Assembly (NCBI GenBank): GCA_019414725.1 | Contig: DXLM01000002.1 | Coordinates: 42,322-106,321 of the forward strand | From: Bacteroides sp. | Lineage (GTDB): Bacteria > Bacteroidota > Bacteroidia > Bacteroidales > Bacteroidaceae | Length of the DNA: 64,000 nt | Reading direction: 5' to 3' | In this document: in pieces, positions 35,286-43,275 of the stretch | Position numbering within the stretch: position 1 is the stretch's first letter | Layout of the letters: each line of letters opens with the position of its first letter | Position numbers and translations under genes: made by a program | Notes under the pieces: generated by a model | The model's database searches: none | Told to the model about the DNA's origin: nothing | Seen by the model: the letters and a program-made list of their open reading frames with translations, nothing else

Positions 35286-36638
35286 TTATTCAAAAGATCC
35301 CATACGGAGCATGTTTACTTCCTGCTCAGTCAGGTAACGCCAGTCACCGCGACGCAAGCCCTTCTTAGTCAGTCCTGCAAAATATACACGGTCCAGCTTA
35401 ATTACACGATAGCCCAAAGCTTCGAAAATACGACGTACGATACGATTCTTTCCTGAGTGTATTTCGATACCAACCTGCGACTTATCTGTTTCTGAAGCAT
35501 AGCTAACTGCGTCAGCATGAATTTCACCGTCATCCAGAGTAATACCAGATACGATCTGATCCAAATCAGCCTTAGTCACATTCTTATCACAATAAACGTG
35601 ATAGATTTTCTTCTTCAGATATTTTGGATGAGTCAGTTTCGAAGCCAAATCACCGTCATTGGTCAGCAGCAATACACCAGTTGTATTACGGTCCAGACGT
35701 CCTACCGGATAAATACGTTCCTTACAAGCACCTTTTACAAAATCCATAACAGTCTTACGCTCCTGAGGGTCATCAGAAGTAGTAACACAGTCCTTCGGCT
35801 TGTTCAACAAAACGTATACTTTACGTTCGATATTAACCGGCTGATCGTGGAACTTAATTTCGTCTGTACGTTTTACCTTTGTACCAAGTTCAGTAACCAC
35901 TACTCCATTTACCGAAACAACTCCGGCAGTAATAAATTCATCAGCCTCACGACGAGAACAGATTCCAGCATTTGCCAAGAATTTATTCAAACGAATTGGT
36001 TCATCCGGATCAGTCAATACATCCTTATATTCTATTTGCTTCTTCATGCTATACTTAGCATTCGGATTATAGTCGGCTGTACGAGGACGATATCCTCCAC
36101 CCTGCTGGCGATTGTATCCTCCTTGCTGTCCGCCACCGTTATTGAAACGAGGACGCTGCGGACGATATCCACCTTCACCCTGCTGTGCATTATTGAAACG
36201 AGGGCGATATGAACGTTGCTCTCCACCTTCTCCATTATTGTTGTTATTATAACGAGAATTATACGGACGATGCGGACGAGCATTATTATTAAAGTTCGGA
36301 TTGTATGAAGAACGTTCACCGTTATTATTATCGTACGACGAACGATTGCCATATGAGCGTTGCTGGCGATAACCACCTTCACCCTGCTGACCACCGTTAA
36401 AACGCGGACGATACGGACGTTGTTCTCCACCGTCACCATTATTATTGTAACGAGAGTTGTAAGAACGCTGAGAACGCTCACCTCCTTCATTATTCGAAGC
36501 AAAGCGCGGACGACGTCCATAATTATTACCTCCCTCGTTGCGGTTGTATCTGTTATAACCTTCTCTATTGTAAGACTTGTAACCATCGCGGCCAGACTGA
36601 GTGTTTTCACCATCTTGTCTGTTTTCTCTTTCTGCCAT
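35286..36638 (-). CDS. RsuA/RluB-family pseudouridine synthase with a long disordered N-terminus
   Basis: A 450-residue protein. Residues 1-195 are low-complexity, rich in Asn, Gly, Arg, Tyr and Gln. An S4 RNA-binding domain follows (about 215-262, IRLNKFLANAGICSRREADEFI), then the synthase domain with catalytic Asp316 in PVGRLDRNTTG. The catalytic half is most like RluB (23S rRNA) or RsuA (16S), and the target cannot be decided by eye. The disordered part holds a duplication of about 66-68 residues (NSRYNNN at 61 and 127; RPRFN at 77 and 145). The frame extends to 36674, but MAERENRQDG at 36638 is the better start. It follows purB. Confidence 0.93.
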   Translation of the reverse strand: MAERENRQDGENTQSGRDGYKSYNREGYNRYNRNEGGNNYGRRPRFASNNEGGERSQRSYNSRYNNNGDGGEQRPYRPRFNGGQQGEGGYRQQRSYGNRSSYDNNNGERSSYNPNFNNNARPHRPYNSRYNNNNNGEGGEQRSYRPRFNNAQQGEGGYRPQRPRFNNGGGQQGGYNRQQGGGYRPRTADYNPNAKYSMKKQIEYKDVLTDPDEPIRLNKFLANAGICSRREADEFITAGVVSVNGVVVTELGTKVKRTDEIKFHDQPVNIERKVYVLLNKPKDCVTTSDDPQERKTVMDFVKGACKERIYPVGRLDRNTTGVLLLTNDGDLASKLTHPKYLKKKIYHVYCDKNVTKADLDQIVSGITLDDGEIHADAVSYASETDKSQVGIEIHSGKNRIVRRIFEALGYRVIKLDRVYFAGLTKKGLRRGDWRYLTEQEVNMLRMGSFE

Positions 36639-36699
36639 AATTGTTGTTTTCTGTTTATAAATTAATAAATGCACCCTTCTCGGGCTAGACTTTGTTATA

Positions 36700-38049
36700 T
36701 TACATTCCTGTATAATTGTGCGGAGTTATCGCACGCAATTCTTTCTTAATATCTTCACTGACATTCAGTGTTTCAATAAAATCTTTAATAGAAGCTTCGT
36801 TGATAGCCTGATTTGTACGAGTCAGCGCTTTCAATGCTTCATAAGGATGTGGATATGCCTCACGGCGGAGAATAGTCTGAATAGCTTCTGCCACCACACT
36901 CCAACAGTTATCCAAGTCCTCATAAATCTTATGCTCGTTCAACAGCAATTTACCGAGTCCTTTCAATGAGCTCTGGATAGCAATCACTGTATGTCCGAAC
37001 GGAACACCGATGTTACGCAAAACCGTAGAGTCTGTCAAGTCACGCTGCAAACGTGATACAGGGAGTTTAGACGACAAATGTTCCAATACAGCATTTGCCA
37101 TACCCAAGTTACCCTCTGCATTTTCAAAATCGATAGGATTTACTTTATGAGGCATCGCACTTGAACCAACTTCTCCCGCTTTGATTTTCTGTTTAAAGTA
37201 TTCCATAGAAATATACTGCCAGAAATCACGATTCATATCAATCATAATCGTATTGATACGTTTCATAGCATCAAATATGGCACCAAGATTATCGTAATTA
37301 GAAATCTGAGTAGTATATTCTTCACGCTCCAGACCGAGCTTTTCTGCAACGAACTTATTTCCGAACGCTTTCCAGTCAAACTCCGGATATGCTACATGAT
37401 GAGCATTATAATTACCAGTTGCACCACCAAACTTAGCAGTAATAGGACATGCTTTCAGAACAGCCAACTGACGGTTCAAACGGTAAGCAAATACCATAAT
37501 TTCTTTACCCAGACGAGTTGGAGATGCCGGTTGACCGTGTGTTTTAGCCAACATCGGAATATCTTTCCATTCTTCCGCATACGCTGTCAGCTGATCAATC
37601 AGCTTCTGAATCTGCGGATAATAAACATCATTCAATGCATCTTTGATAGACAAAGGCACAGAAGTATTATTAATATCCTGAGAAGTCAGACCGAAATGAA
37701 TAAATTCCTTATAAGATTCCAGACCTCCCAATTTATCAAACTGTTCCTTGATGAAATACTCAACAGCCTTTACATCATGGTTTGTAACACTTTCAATCTC
37801 TTTAATGCGCTGAGCGTCTGCTTCTGAGAAGTTACGATAAATATCACGCAATGATTCGAAACGTGCTGAATCGAAACTTTTCAGCTGCGGCAACGGCAAT
37901 TCACACAAAGTTATAAAATATTCGATTTCAACCTGCACACGATATTTTATCAGTGCAAACTCTGAAAAATAAGCAGCCAAAGCACCGGCTTTGCTTCTGT
38001 ATCGACCGTCAATAGGTGATATAGCTGTGAGTAAATCAAGCTCCATCAT
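36700..38049 (-). CDS. purB: Adenylosuccinate lyase
   Basis: Cleaves SAICAR and adenylosuccinate in purine synthesis. The 449-residue protein has the fumarase-superfamily signature GSSAMPHKVNPIDFEN, with the catalytic Ser in its flexible loop, and HDVKAVEYF and KTHGQPASPT, the other active-site regions. The long PurB type like E. coli is indicated by ISPIDGRYRSK at the start. ATG 38046 is an alternative start one codon in. It leads purB-rluB-asnS. Confidence 0.98.
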   Translation of the reverse strand: MMELDLLTAISPIDGRYRSKAGALAAYFSEFALIKYRVQVEIEYFITLCELPLPQLKSFDSARFESLRDIYRNFSEADAQRIKEIESVTNHDVKAVEYFIKEQFDKLGGLESYKEFIHFGLTSQDINNTSVPLSIKDALNDVYYPQIQKLIDQLTAYAEEWKDIPMLAKTHGQPASPTRLGKEIMVFAYRLNRQLAVLKACPITAKFGGATGNYNAHHVAYPEFDWKAFGNKFVAEKLGLEREEYTTQISNYDNLGAIFDAMKRINTIMIDMNRDFWQYISMEYFKQKIKAGEVGSSAMPHKVNPIDFENAEGNLGMANAVLEHLSSKLPVSRLQRDLTDSTVLRNIGVPFGHTVIAIQSSLKGLGKLLLNEHKIYEDLDNCWSVVAEAIQTILRREAYPHPYEALKALTRTNQAINEASIKDFIETLNVSEDIKKELRAITPHNYTGM

Positions 38050-38075
38050 GTTTCACAAATACTTTTTGAGTCTAT

Positions 38076-38105
38076 ATAATGATCATTATTGAGAGTGCAA
38101 AGGTA
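38076..38105 (-). promoter_or_regulatory. purB promoter with a 14-bp palindrome at the transcript start
   Basis: The -7 box TACCTTTG (38105-38098, minus) is followed by the perfect palindrome ATAATGATCATTAT (38076-38089), which would overlap or just follow the transcription start. No -33 TTTG. The palindrome may be an operator. Confidence 0.6.
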
Positions 38106-38254
38106 ATGTTTTTTCCCGAGTTGAAGGGAGTAACATTGAAAACTTTAGTATTTATTTTACAATTATTTCCGTTTTAAGAGCCCGCATCCACACAAAAGTA
38201 ACCGAAGTATGTTATATCTTGCTAATTATCGGAACAATGAAAGGCAAAATCATG

Positions 38255-38262
38255 TAATTTTG
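38255..38262 (+). promoter_or_regulatory. -7 box of the DUF4250 gene
   Basis: TAATTTTG, a full match, 31 bases upstream of ATG 38293. Confidence 0.55.
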
Positions 38263-38292
38263 CACCCGCAAATAAAATAAACAACAAACATT

Positions 38293-38469
38293 ATGGAATT
38301 ACCTAAAGACCCGATGATGCTATTTAGCTTCATCAACATGAAACTTCGGGATTTCTATCCTTCTCTGGATGCGCTTTGCCAAGACATGCAGGTCAGCAAA
38401 GAAGAAATCGTAAACAAGCTAAAAGCTGTAGGATTTGAATACAATCCTGAACAAAACAAATTCTGGTGA
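38293..38469 (+). CDS. DUF4250 family small protein
   Basis: A 58-residue protein with start ATG 38293 and stop TGA 38467-38469. The sequence begins MELPKDPMMLFSFINMKLRD, continues with FYPSLDALCQDMQVSKEEI and ends in NPEQNKFW. This is the conserved pattern of DUF4250: a short soluble helical protein found in many gut anaerobes, with no known function. It has its own -7 box and a strong terminator whose stem overlaps the stop codon, so it is a complete stand-alone unit. Confidence 0.88.
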   Translation: MELPKDPMMLFSFINMKLRDFYPSLDALCQDMQVSKEEIVNKLKAVGFEYNPEQNKFW

Positions 38470-38506
38470 TCATTCATTTTGAACAATCACCAGAATTTTT
38501 GTTTTT
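38458..38506 (+). terminator. Terminator overlapping the DUF4250 stop codon
   Basis: 13-base perfect arms AAATTCTGGTGAT (38458-38470) and ATCACCAGAATTT (38486-38498), followed by TTGTTTTTA. The left arm contains the last codons and the TGA stop. Confidence 0.88.
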
Positions 38507-38651
38507 ATTCGTTCAAGCAATACCACATGCTTTAACTGTCATGATATATCTTCATTAGTCCGAGAGCTAATCTCCCTTTACAAAAGAAACTACCTAAGCC
38601 ACGCAGGGTAACATCCAAATAGACTTTTATAAACTTCCGATTGGCTACACA

Positions 38652-39956
38652 TCAACGATGTAACCAAAGTTCCGGATTTAATTTTTCAGTTTCTTTGCGA
38701 AGCTGGAAATGAAGAACCGTATTGCCGTCTTTATCGGTATTTACCTGACCAATAATATCGCGTGCCTTCAATACACTGCCTTTTTTCACCAGTACCGACG
38801 ACAAGTTACAATATACTGAGATATAGCTACCATGACGGACGAGTACATTCGACAATCCGTTATATTGGAATACAGCCGAAACTTCTCCATCGAATATAGC
38901 ACGAGCCTGTGCGCCATCTTTGCCTTTTATATCAATACCTTTATTGTCCAGACGTACGTTTCGCAGGCCTTTGACCTGATACTGTCCAAAATGCCCTACT
39001 ATCACATAAGGTCCGGTAATAGGAATCGGAAGCCGACCTTTATTTTGCGTAAAGACACCCGACATGCGACGATCTTCTGAATCCACTTTATACTCTCCCA
39101 TTTTCGACGGAGTAGTTTTAGACTTAGCACCTTCTTTACTTTCTCCGGTAGCCACAGCCTTTTCCTTGACCGTTCCAGCTTTCTTCTCAGCCTTACGTCG
39201 TGCTTCTTCTTCAGCTCTTTTACGCGCGTTTTCTATTTCTATTTCAATCAGGCGATCAATCTGTGCATTCAACCGATCTGCAGAACGACGCTTCTTCGAA
39301 ATTTCAGACTGAATGCTCCGCTGTTTCTTTTGCAGAGAAGTAAGCAACGTTTTACGTTCCTTTTCCTGTTCTTCCAGCTTCAATCTTTCAGCTTCTCCCT
39401 GTTTCAGCATCTCTTCCTTAGCCTTTCTGCTAGCCAACAGCGTTTGTTGTTTTTCTGAAACCTGTTTCTGCTTCCTTTCCACTTGCAGTCCTTGCAAACG
39501 CTGATAATCAGCATATTCACGAACATACCTCAACCGACGGTACATCTGGCTTAAATTATCAGCAGAAAAAATAAACATCAGCTTCTCTTGTATCGACTTA
39601 TTCTGATACATATACTTCACCGACTGTTCGTACTTTTTCTTCTTATCAGCCAGCTCTCGCTGCAAAGCTTTCAGTTCCACCTGTAAACGACTGACTTCAG
39701 TCTGTATAATCTTTACATCCTGCTCGATTGTTTCAATATATTTCTTGCGTTCATTAATCTGCCCCGACAATAAAGCTAAATTATCCAACTGACTTTTTAC
39801 ATCCTTCTTAGTCGACTGCAATAGGGTTTCCGATGCAGAAATCTGTTTCTGCAACTCCGCATGCTGTTTTTCCAATTCTCGGATCTTGCGCGTGCTTTGT
39901 GTAAATCCTTGTACACAGAGCAGGCAGACCATCAACAACACAAGTAATCGTTTCAT
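38652..39956 (-). CDS. EnvC-like murein hydrolase activator (degenerate LytM)
   Basis: A 434-residue exported protein: signal peptide (ends near GFTQ), a long coiled coil (about 20-260, Glu/Lys/Gln-rich), a Lys/Ala linker and a C-terminal LytM domain. The LytM zinc residues are lost: NKGIDI replaces HxGxDI, VYCNL replaces YxHL, and VLHFQL replaces HLHFE. This is the EnvC pattern, in which the protein activates an amidase instead of cutting. Its ATG overlaps the DUF4292 stop by 4 bases, and it ends the dut-TPR-DUF4292-envC run. Confidence 0.9.
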   Translation of the reverse strand: MKRLLVLLMVCLLCVQGFTQSTRKIRELEKQHAELQKQISASETLLQSTKKDVKSQLDNLALLSGQINERKKYIETIEQDVKIIQTEVSRLQVELKALQRELADKKKKYEQSVKYMYQNKSIQEKLMFIFSADNLSQMYRRLRYVREYADYQRLQGLQVERKQKQVSEKQQTLLASRKAKEEMLKQGEAERLKLEEQEKERKTLLTSLQKKQRSIQSEISKKRRSADRLNAQIDRLIEIEIENARKRAEEEARRKAEKKAGTVKEKAVATGESKEGAKSKTTPSKMGEYKVDSEDRRMSGVFTQNKGRLPIPITGPYVIVGHFGQYQVKGLRNVRLDNKGIDIKGKDGAQARAIFDGEVSAVFQYNGLSNVLVRHGSYISVYCNLSSVLVKKGSVLKARDIIGQVNTDKDGNTVLHFQLRKETEKLNPELWLHR

Positions 39957-40789
39957 TGCTTAAACAAAGTCTTTAGCAGTTCCTGCAATTCAATTTGTTG
40001 ATAACGGGATGAAAGTTCAGTCTTTCCTTCCCAGTCTCCACCGACCGACAGGCGTGAAAATTTCATATCAAGTGAAAGAGTTTTTCCTGTTCCTTCTACA
40101 GCAAGCAACATATGACTAGGAAACAAACGATTGTCCAACGTTGTAAAATCATCATATTTCCAATTCAATGCATAAGGCGTATTCGATACTCCTATGCGAC
40201 TTTCCTCCAGTAATCCACGATCGGCAGAAGTACGGAAACGATAAGATAGTCCCTTGGAAGGTTTCGCTTCCAGCAGGGCATAGCCATTTTCCAACGAAAT
40301 ACGGAAAGATTTCGCATCAGATACATCCAGCTGCACTTTTCCCGGTAAAAACAACTCATTCAAGAACAGCGATTGCAGAATATTAAAACTCAAGTCCGTA
40401 TTCGCCAGGCGACTAAGTTCTTCGAACGAAACCTTAACATACCGTTTATTCAACCGGTCGACAGCCAGCAATCCACCAGGAGTAATTTCCAGACGTGCAA
40501 CTTCAATACCTAATAACGGAGCTACAAGCAATTGTATAGACTCTCCGCGTTTCAGACGAAGCGTAGCACTTACCTTTGCATCTTTCTGCCCCTCCATATT
40601 CAAAGTCAGTGCAACCTTTCCACTAACAGTCTTCCACGAAGGCGAAAGTTCGATCACTTTTTCCATATATGCCTCACCGGTCAGCCCTCCAATCATGGGA
40701 GTCTTTTCCAGCTTTCGGGTAGACGAACACGAAGCTACCAGCACAAGGGCAACCAGTACATATAAATATCTTACAACCAATTTTATCAT
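39953..40789 (-). CDS. DUF4292 family lipoprotein
   Basis: A 278-residue lipoprotein (signal ends LVASC, Cys21) with a LolB/LppX-like beta-sheet fold suggested by the family. WKTVSGKVALTLNMEGQKD and IQLLVAPLLGIEVARLEITPGGL are typical of DUF4292. The resemblance to lipoprotein carriers hints at lipid or lipoprotein handling at the outer membrane, but this is inference. It is coupled by 4-base overlaps to the TPR gene before it and the EnvC-like gene after it. Confidence 0.86.
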   Translation of the reverse strand: MIKLVVRYLYVLVALVLVASCSSTRKLEKTPMIGGLTGEAYMEKVIELSPSWKTVSGKVALTLNMEGQKDAKVSATLRLKRGESIQLLVAPLLGIEVARLEITPGGLLAVDRLNKRYVKVSFEELSRLANTDLSFNILQSLFLNELFLPGKVQLDVSDAKSFRISLENGYALLEAKPSKGLSYRFRTSADRGLLEESRIGVSNTPYALNWKYDDFTTLDNRLFPSHMLLAVEGTGKTLSLDMKFSRLSVGGDWEGKTELSSRYQQIELQELLKTLFKQ

Positions 40790-42579
40790 TCTGCAATATA
40801 TTTCTTTTGAGCTATTTTTTGCTTCAAACGTTTCTTTTCCTTTTCCGTTGGAGGAGTAGACCCATCTTCAGGAGTTTCATCCATTGCGTCTGCTTTTTTC
40901 CAATACTCCAACGCCTTGCCTTTCTCTCCCGACATATAATAAATATCACCGGCATGCTCTACTATCGTGCGGCTCTTATCTCCTTTATTACGTAAAGCTT
41001 GTTCAATATAAATACGCGCTTCGGTATATCTTCCTTTTTCGAACAGAATCCACGCATAAGTATCAAGATAAGTTTCATTATTCGGTTCAGCCTTTACCGT
41101 GCGATAACTCATTTCTTCTGCTTTATCCAAATTCTTACGTTCAACAGAAAGGAAATAAGCATAATTGTTCAGTGTCGCAATATTATCCGGATTGTACACC
41201 AAAGAAGAATCATAGGCTGCATAAGCTTCCGCATGCATTTCCTTGGAATGATACAAATCACCCAATATGGCGTAGAAGTCGGACGCAATACCTTTATCGC
41301 TCTTTTCGTTTATCTGTTTTACCCCTCGTGTAAAGACATCCAGAGCCTCATCATCCTCTCCTTTCTGATGATGGGCGATACCCAGATAATAATAGAACTC
41401 AAGCGACTCCGGATTATACTCCAATGCTGGCTTTGCTATCTGTATCACTTCATCCAGATTATTATCACGTATAGCATAACTCAGCAACTGAAGACGTGCA
41501 GGTTTATTTTCCGGATCAAGTTTTAATATTTGGTGCAATACCGGAACGGCCTCTTTCTCCATCTTTTTTGTCAGCAAATACTGTGCACACAACATTGCCA
41601 GATCGGCATTTTGCTGCGGCCGCTTCAGTATATTCTGAAACAAAGAAACAATCTGCGTACTGTCCTTCGTTCCTTGTTCCGACTGAAGAATCAGCTGACG
41701 CATAATTTCCATTTTAGTATCCGACAGCACATTATCATTCAACAGAATTGTATCAAGCTGCATCCGATACAAACTATCCTGTCCGGTCTTCTGATAATAT
41801 GAAGCCATCGATACCAAAGCAGGAGCATAACCTGGTTCTTCTTTCAATATACGTTGATAAATACCCAAAGCTTCCTGAGGCTTGTCATTATTCAAATATA
41901 CATCCCCCAAGATAGTCTGGTAACGCATATCATAAGGATATTCTTTCGACAAGCTTTCTATTTCCGTAAATGCTTTTTCCTGATCACCCAACAGCAGATA
42001 CATACGGAATTTTTCCATACTGATTTGCTCCGACTTTCCATCCAGTTCCTCCAAACGATTCAGTGTGTTAATGACCTGCTGATAGCTTTTAGTCTGATTA
42101 TACAAGTCAATCAAAGACATCAGCGGTTCCAGGCGAGAAGGGAACTGGTCTGCCATATTTTCATAAACTGTTATCGCTCTAGGTACGTTACGCTTCCGTT
42201 CGTAATAAGAAGCTAGCGTCTGCTTATACCAAAAATTGGACTCATCCGAACTGACAGCCTGCTTCAAAGCCTGTTCACCTTTTTCTTCTTGCCCCAAATA
42301 CATATAAAATTGGGCTATTTCATACAGAGCAGCCCCCGAAGTCGGATAAATATCAAGGCAGTGCTGATAAAGTTCATAAGCCGCATCGTATTCTCCTTTT
42401 TGCTTCATGCGTACAGCTTCCAGAAAATAATAATCAAATTTTCTGCGCTGTTCAGGAGTAAGCGGATCTTTTACAAATTCGGCCTGCTGGCTTTTTGTTT
42501 TCGCCTGCTTGCCCGAAGTACCACAAGCGGCTAATCCCACCGCCATACAGAGTGATATGATATATATAATTTTTCGCAT
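40786..42579 (-). CDS. TPR-repeat lipoprotein
   Basis: A 597-residue lipoprotein (signal ends GLAAC, Cys19) consisting almost entirely of tetratricopeptide repeats. Clear units are DAAYELYQHCLDIYPTSGAA, EEKGEQALKQAVSSDES, EALGIYQRILKEEPGYAPAL and DEALDVFTRGVKQ. It should act as a protein-interaction scaffold at the inner face of the outer membrane. Between dut and DUF4292 and upstream of the EnvC-like gene, a role in envelope assembly is plausible but not shown. The C-terminus is basic (KEKKRLKQKIAQKKY). Confidence 0.9.
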   Translation of the reverse strand: MRKIIYIISLCMAVGLAACGTSGKQAKTKSQQAEFVKDPLTPEQRRKFDYYFLEAVRMKQKGEYDAAYELYQHCLDIYPTSGAALYEIAQFYMYLGQEEKGEQALKQAVSSDESNFWYKQTLASYYERKRNVPRAITVYENMADQFPSRLEPLMSLIDLYNQTKSYQQVINTLNRLEELDGKSEQISMEKFRMYLLLGDQEKAFTEIESLSKEYPYDMRYQTILGDVYLNNDKPQEALGIYQRILKEEPGYAPALVSMASYYQKTGQDSLYRMQLDTILLNDNVLSDTKMEIMRQLILQSEQGTKDSTQIVSLFQNILKRPQQNADLAMLCAQYLLTKKMEKEAVPVLHQILKLDPENKPARLQLLSYAIRDNNLDEVIQIAKPALEYNPESLEFYYYLGIAHHQKGEDDEALDVFTRGVKQINEKSDKGIASDFYAILGDLYHSKEMHAEAYAAYDSSLVYNPDNIATLNNYAYFLSVERKNLDKAEEMSYRTVKAEPNNETYLDTYAWILFEKGRYTEARIYIEQALRNKGDKSRTIVEHAGDIYYMSGEKGKALEYWKKADAMDETPEDGSTPPTEKEKKRLKQKIAQKKYIAE

Positions 42580-42617
42580 ATCAATGACTATTAAAAATAA
42601 AGGAATCGCACATCATT

Positions 42618-43052
42618 CTATTTGACTCCTGTATGCCCAAATCCTCCAGCGCCACGTTCTGTATCTTCCAGCACTTCCACTTCCTGCCATTCAGCCTGTT
42701 CATAGCGGGCAATTACCATCTGTGCAATGCGCTCCCCGTCTTCTATTATAAAGTCTTCAGCAGAAAGATTGATCACGATTACACCTATTTCTCCACGATA
42801 ATCAGCATCAATCGTACCCGGAGTATTCAGTAAAGTAATACCTTTTTTCAAGGCAAGTCCGCTCCTCGGACGTATTTGTGCTTCAAAACCTTCAGGAAGA
42901 GAGATATACAGTCCAGTAGGGACAAGACAACGTTGCAAAGGTTTCAATACAATAGGATTATCCAAATTGGCGCGCAAATCCATTCCGGCCGAACTACTTG
43001 TTGCATACTGAGGTAACGAATGCTTTGATTTATTTATAATCTGTACTTTCAT
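42618..43052 (-). CDS. dut: dUTP diphosphatase
   Basis: Hydrolyses dUTP to dUMP, keeping uracil out of DNA and feeding thymidylate synthesis. The 144-residue trimeric-type enzyme has the five motifs: AGMDLRA, RPRSGLALK, NTPGTIDADYRGE, RIAQMVI and the C-terminal RGAGGFGHTG. The frame is open to 43115, but MKVQIINKSK at 43052 is the family start. It leads the run with the TPR, DUF4292 and EnvC-like genes. A -7-like TAACTTCG lies at 43080-43073. Confidence 0.97.
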   Translation of the reverse strand: MKVQIINKSKHSLPQYATSSSAGMDLRANLDNPIVLKPLQRCLVPTGLYISLPEGFEAQIRPRSGLALKKGITLLNTPGTIDADYRGEIGVIVINLSAEDFIIEDGERIAQMVIARYEQAEWQEVEVLEDTERGAGGFGHTGVK

Positions 43053-43223
43053 TGTTTTATCATTTAATTTTGCGAAGTTAAACATTTCAGAGGACTTACA
43101 GTTTATGTTTATCATTTTTTATTATATTTCAGAATAGCAGGAAACAAATAACTATAAAGCCTGTAAAAAAGCAAGAGATTTACACAAAACCATTTCAAAG
43201 CTAAAAACAAAAAAACTTACGCA

Positions 43224-43254
43224 TCTGTTTGTATTTATTTTTTCTTTAAGTTTG
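43224..43254 (+). promoter_or_regulatory. dgt promoter; rules out an upstream TTG start
   Basis: TCTG at 43224-43227, 19 bases, then TAAGTTTG at 43247-43254. The in-frame TTG at 43252 lies inside the -7 box, so the true start must be ATG 43276, giving a leader of about 15 bases. Confidence 0.72.
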
Positions 43255-43275
43255 CAAAAACTATCACAATCGGTT

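Noticed and set aside
36044..36613. A 189-residue open frame in another register of the rluB-like N-terminus
   Set aside because: The repetitive Asn/Gly/Arg codons keep several frames open. Its Thr/Val/Ile-rich sequence is a shadow of that repetition.
43065..43072. A plus-strand promoter box TAATTTTG in the dut/dgt region
   Set aside because: It lies about 200 bases from dgt with no -33, and dgt has a better promoter at 43224-43254.
43252..43275. TTG start for dgt
   Set aside because: The TTG is part of the -7 box, so it cannot be in the mRNA as a start codon.
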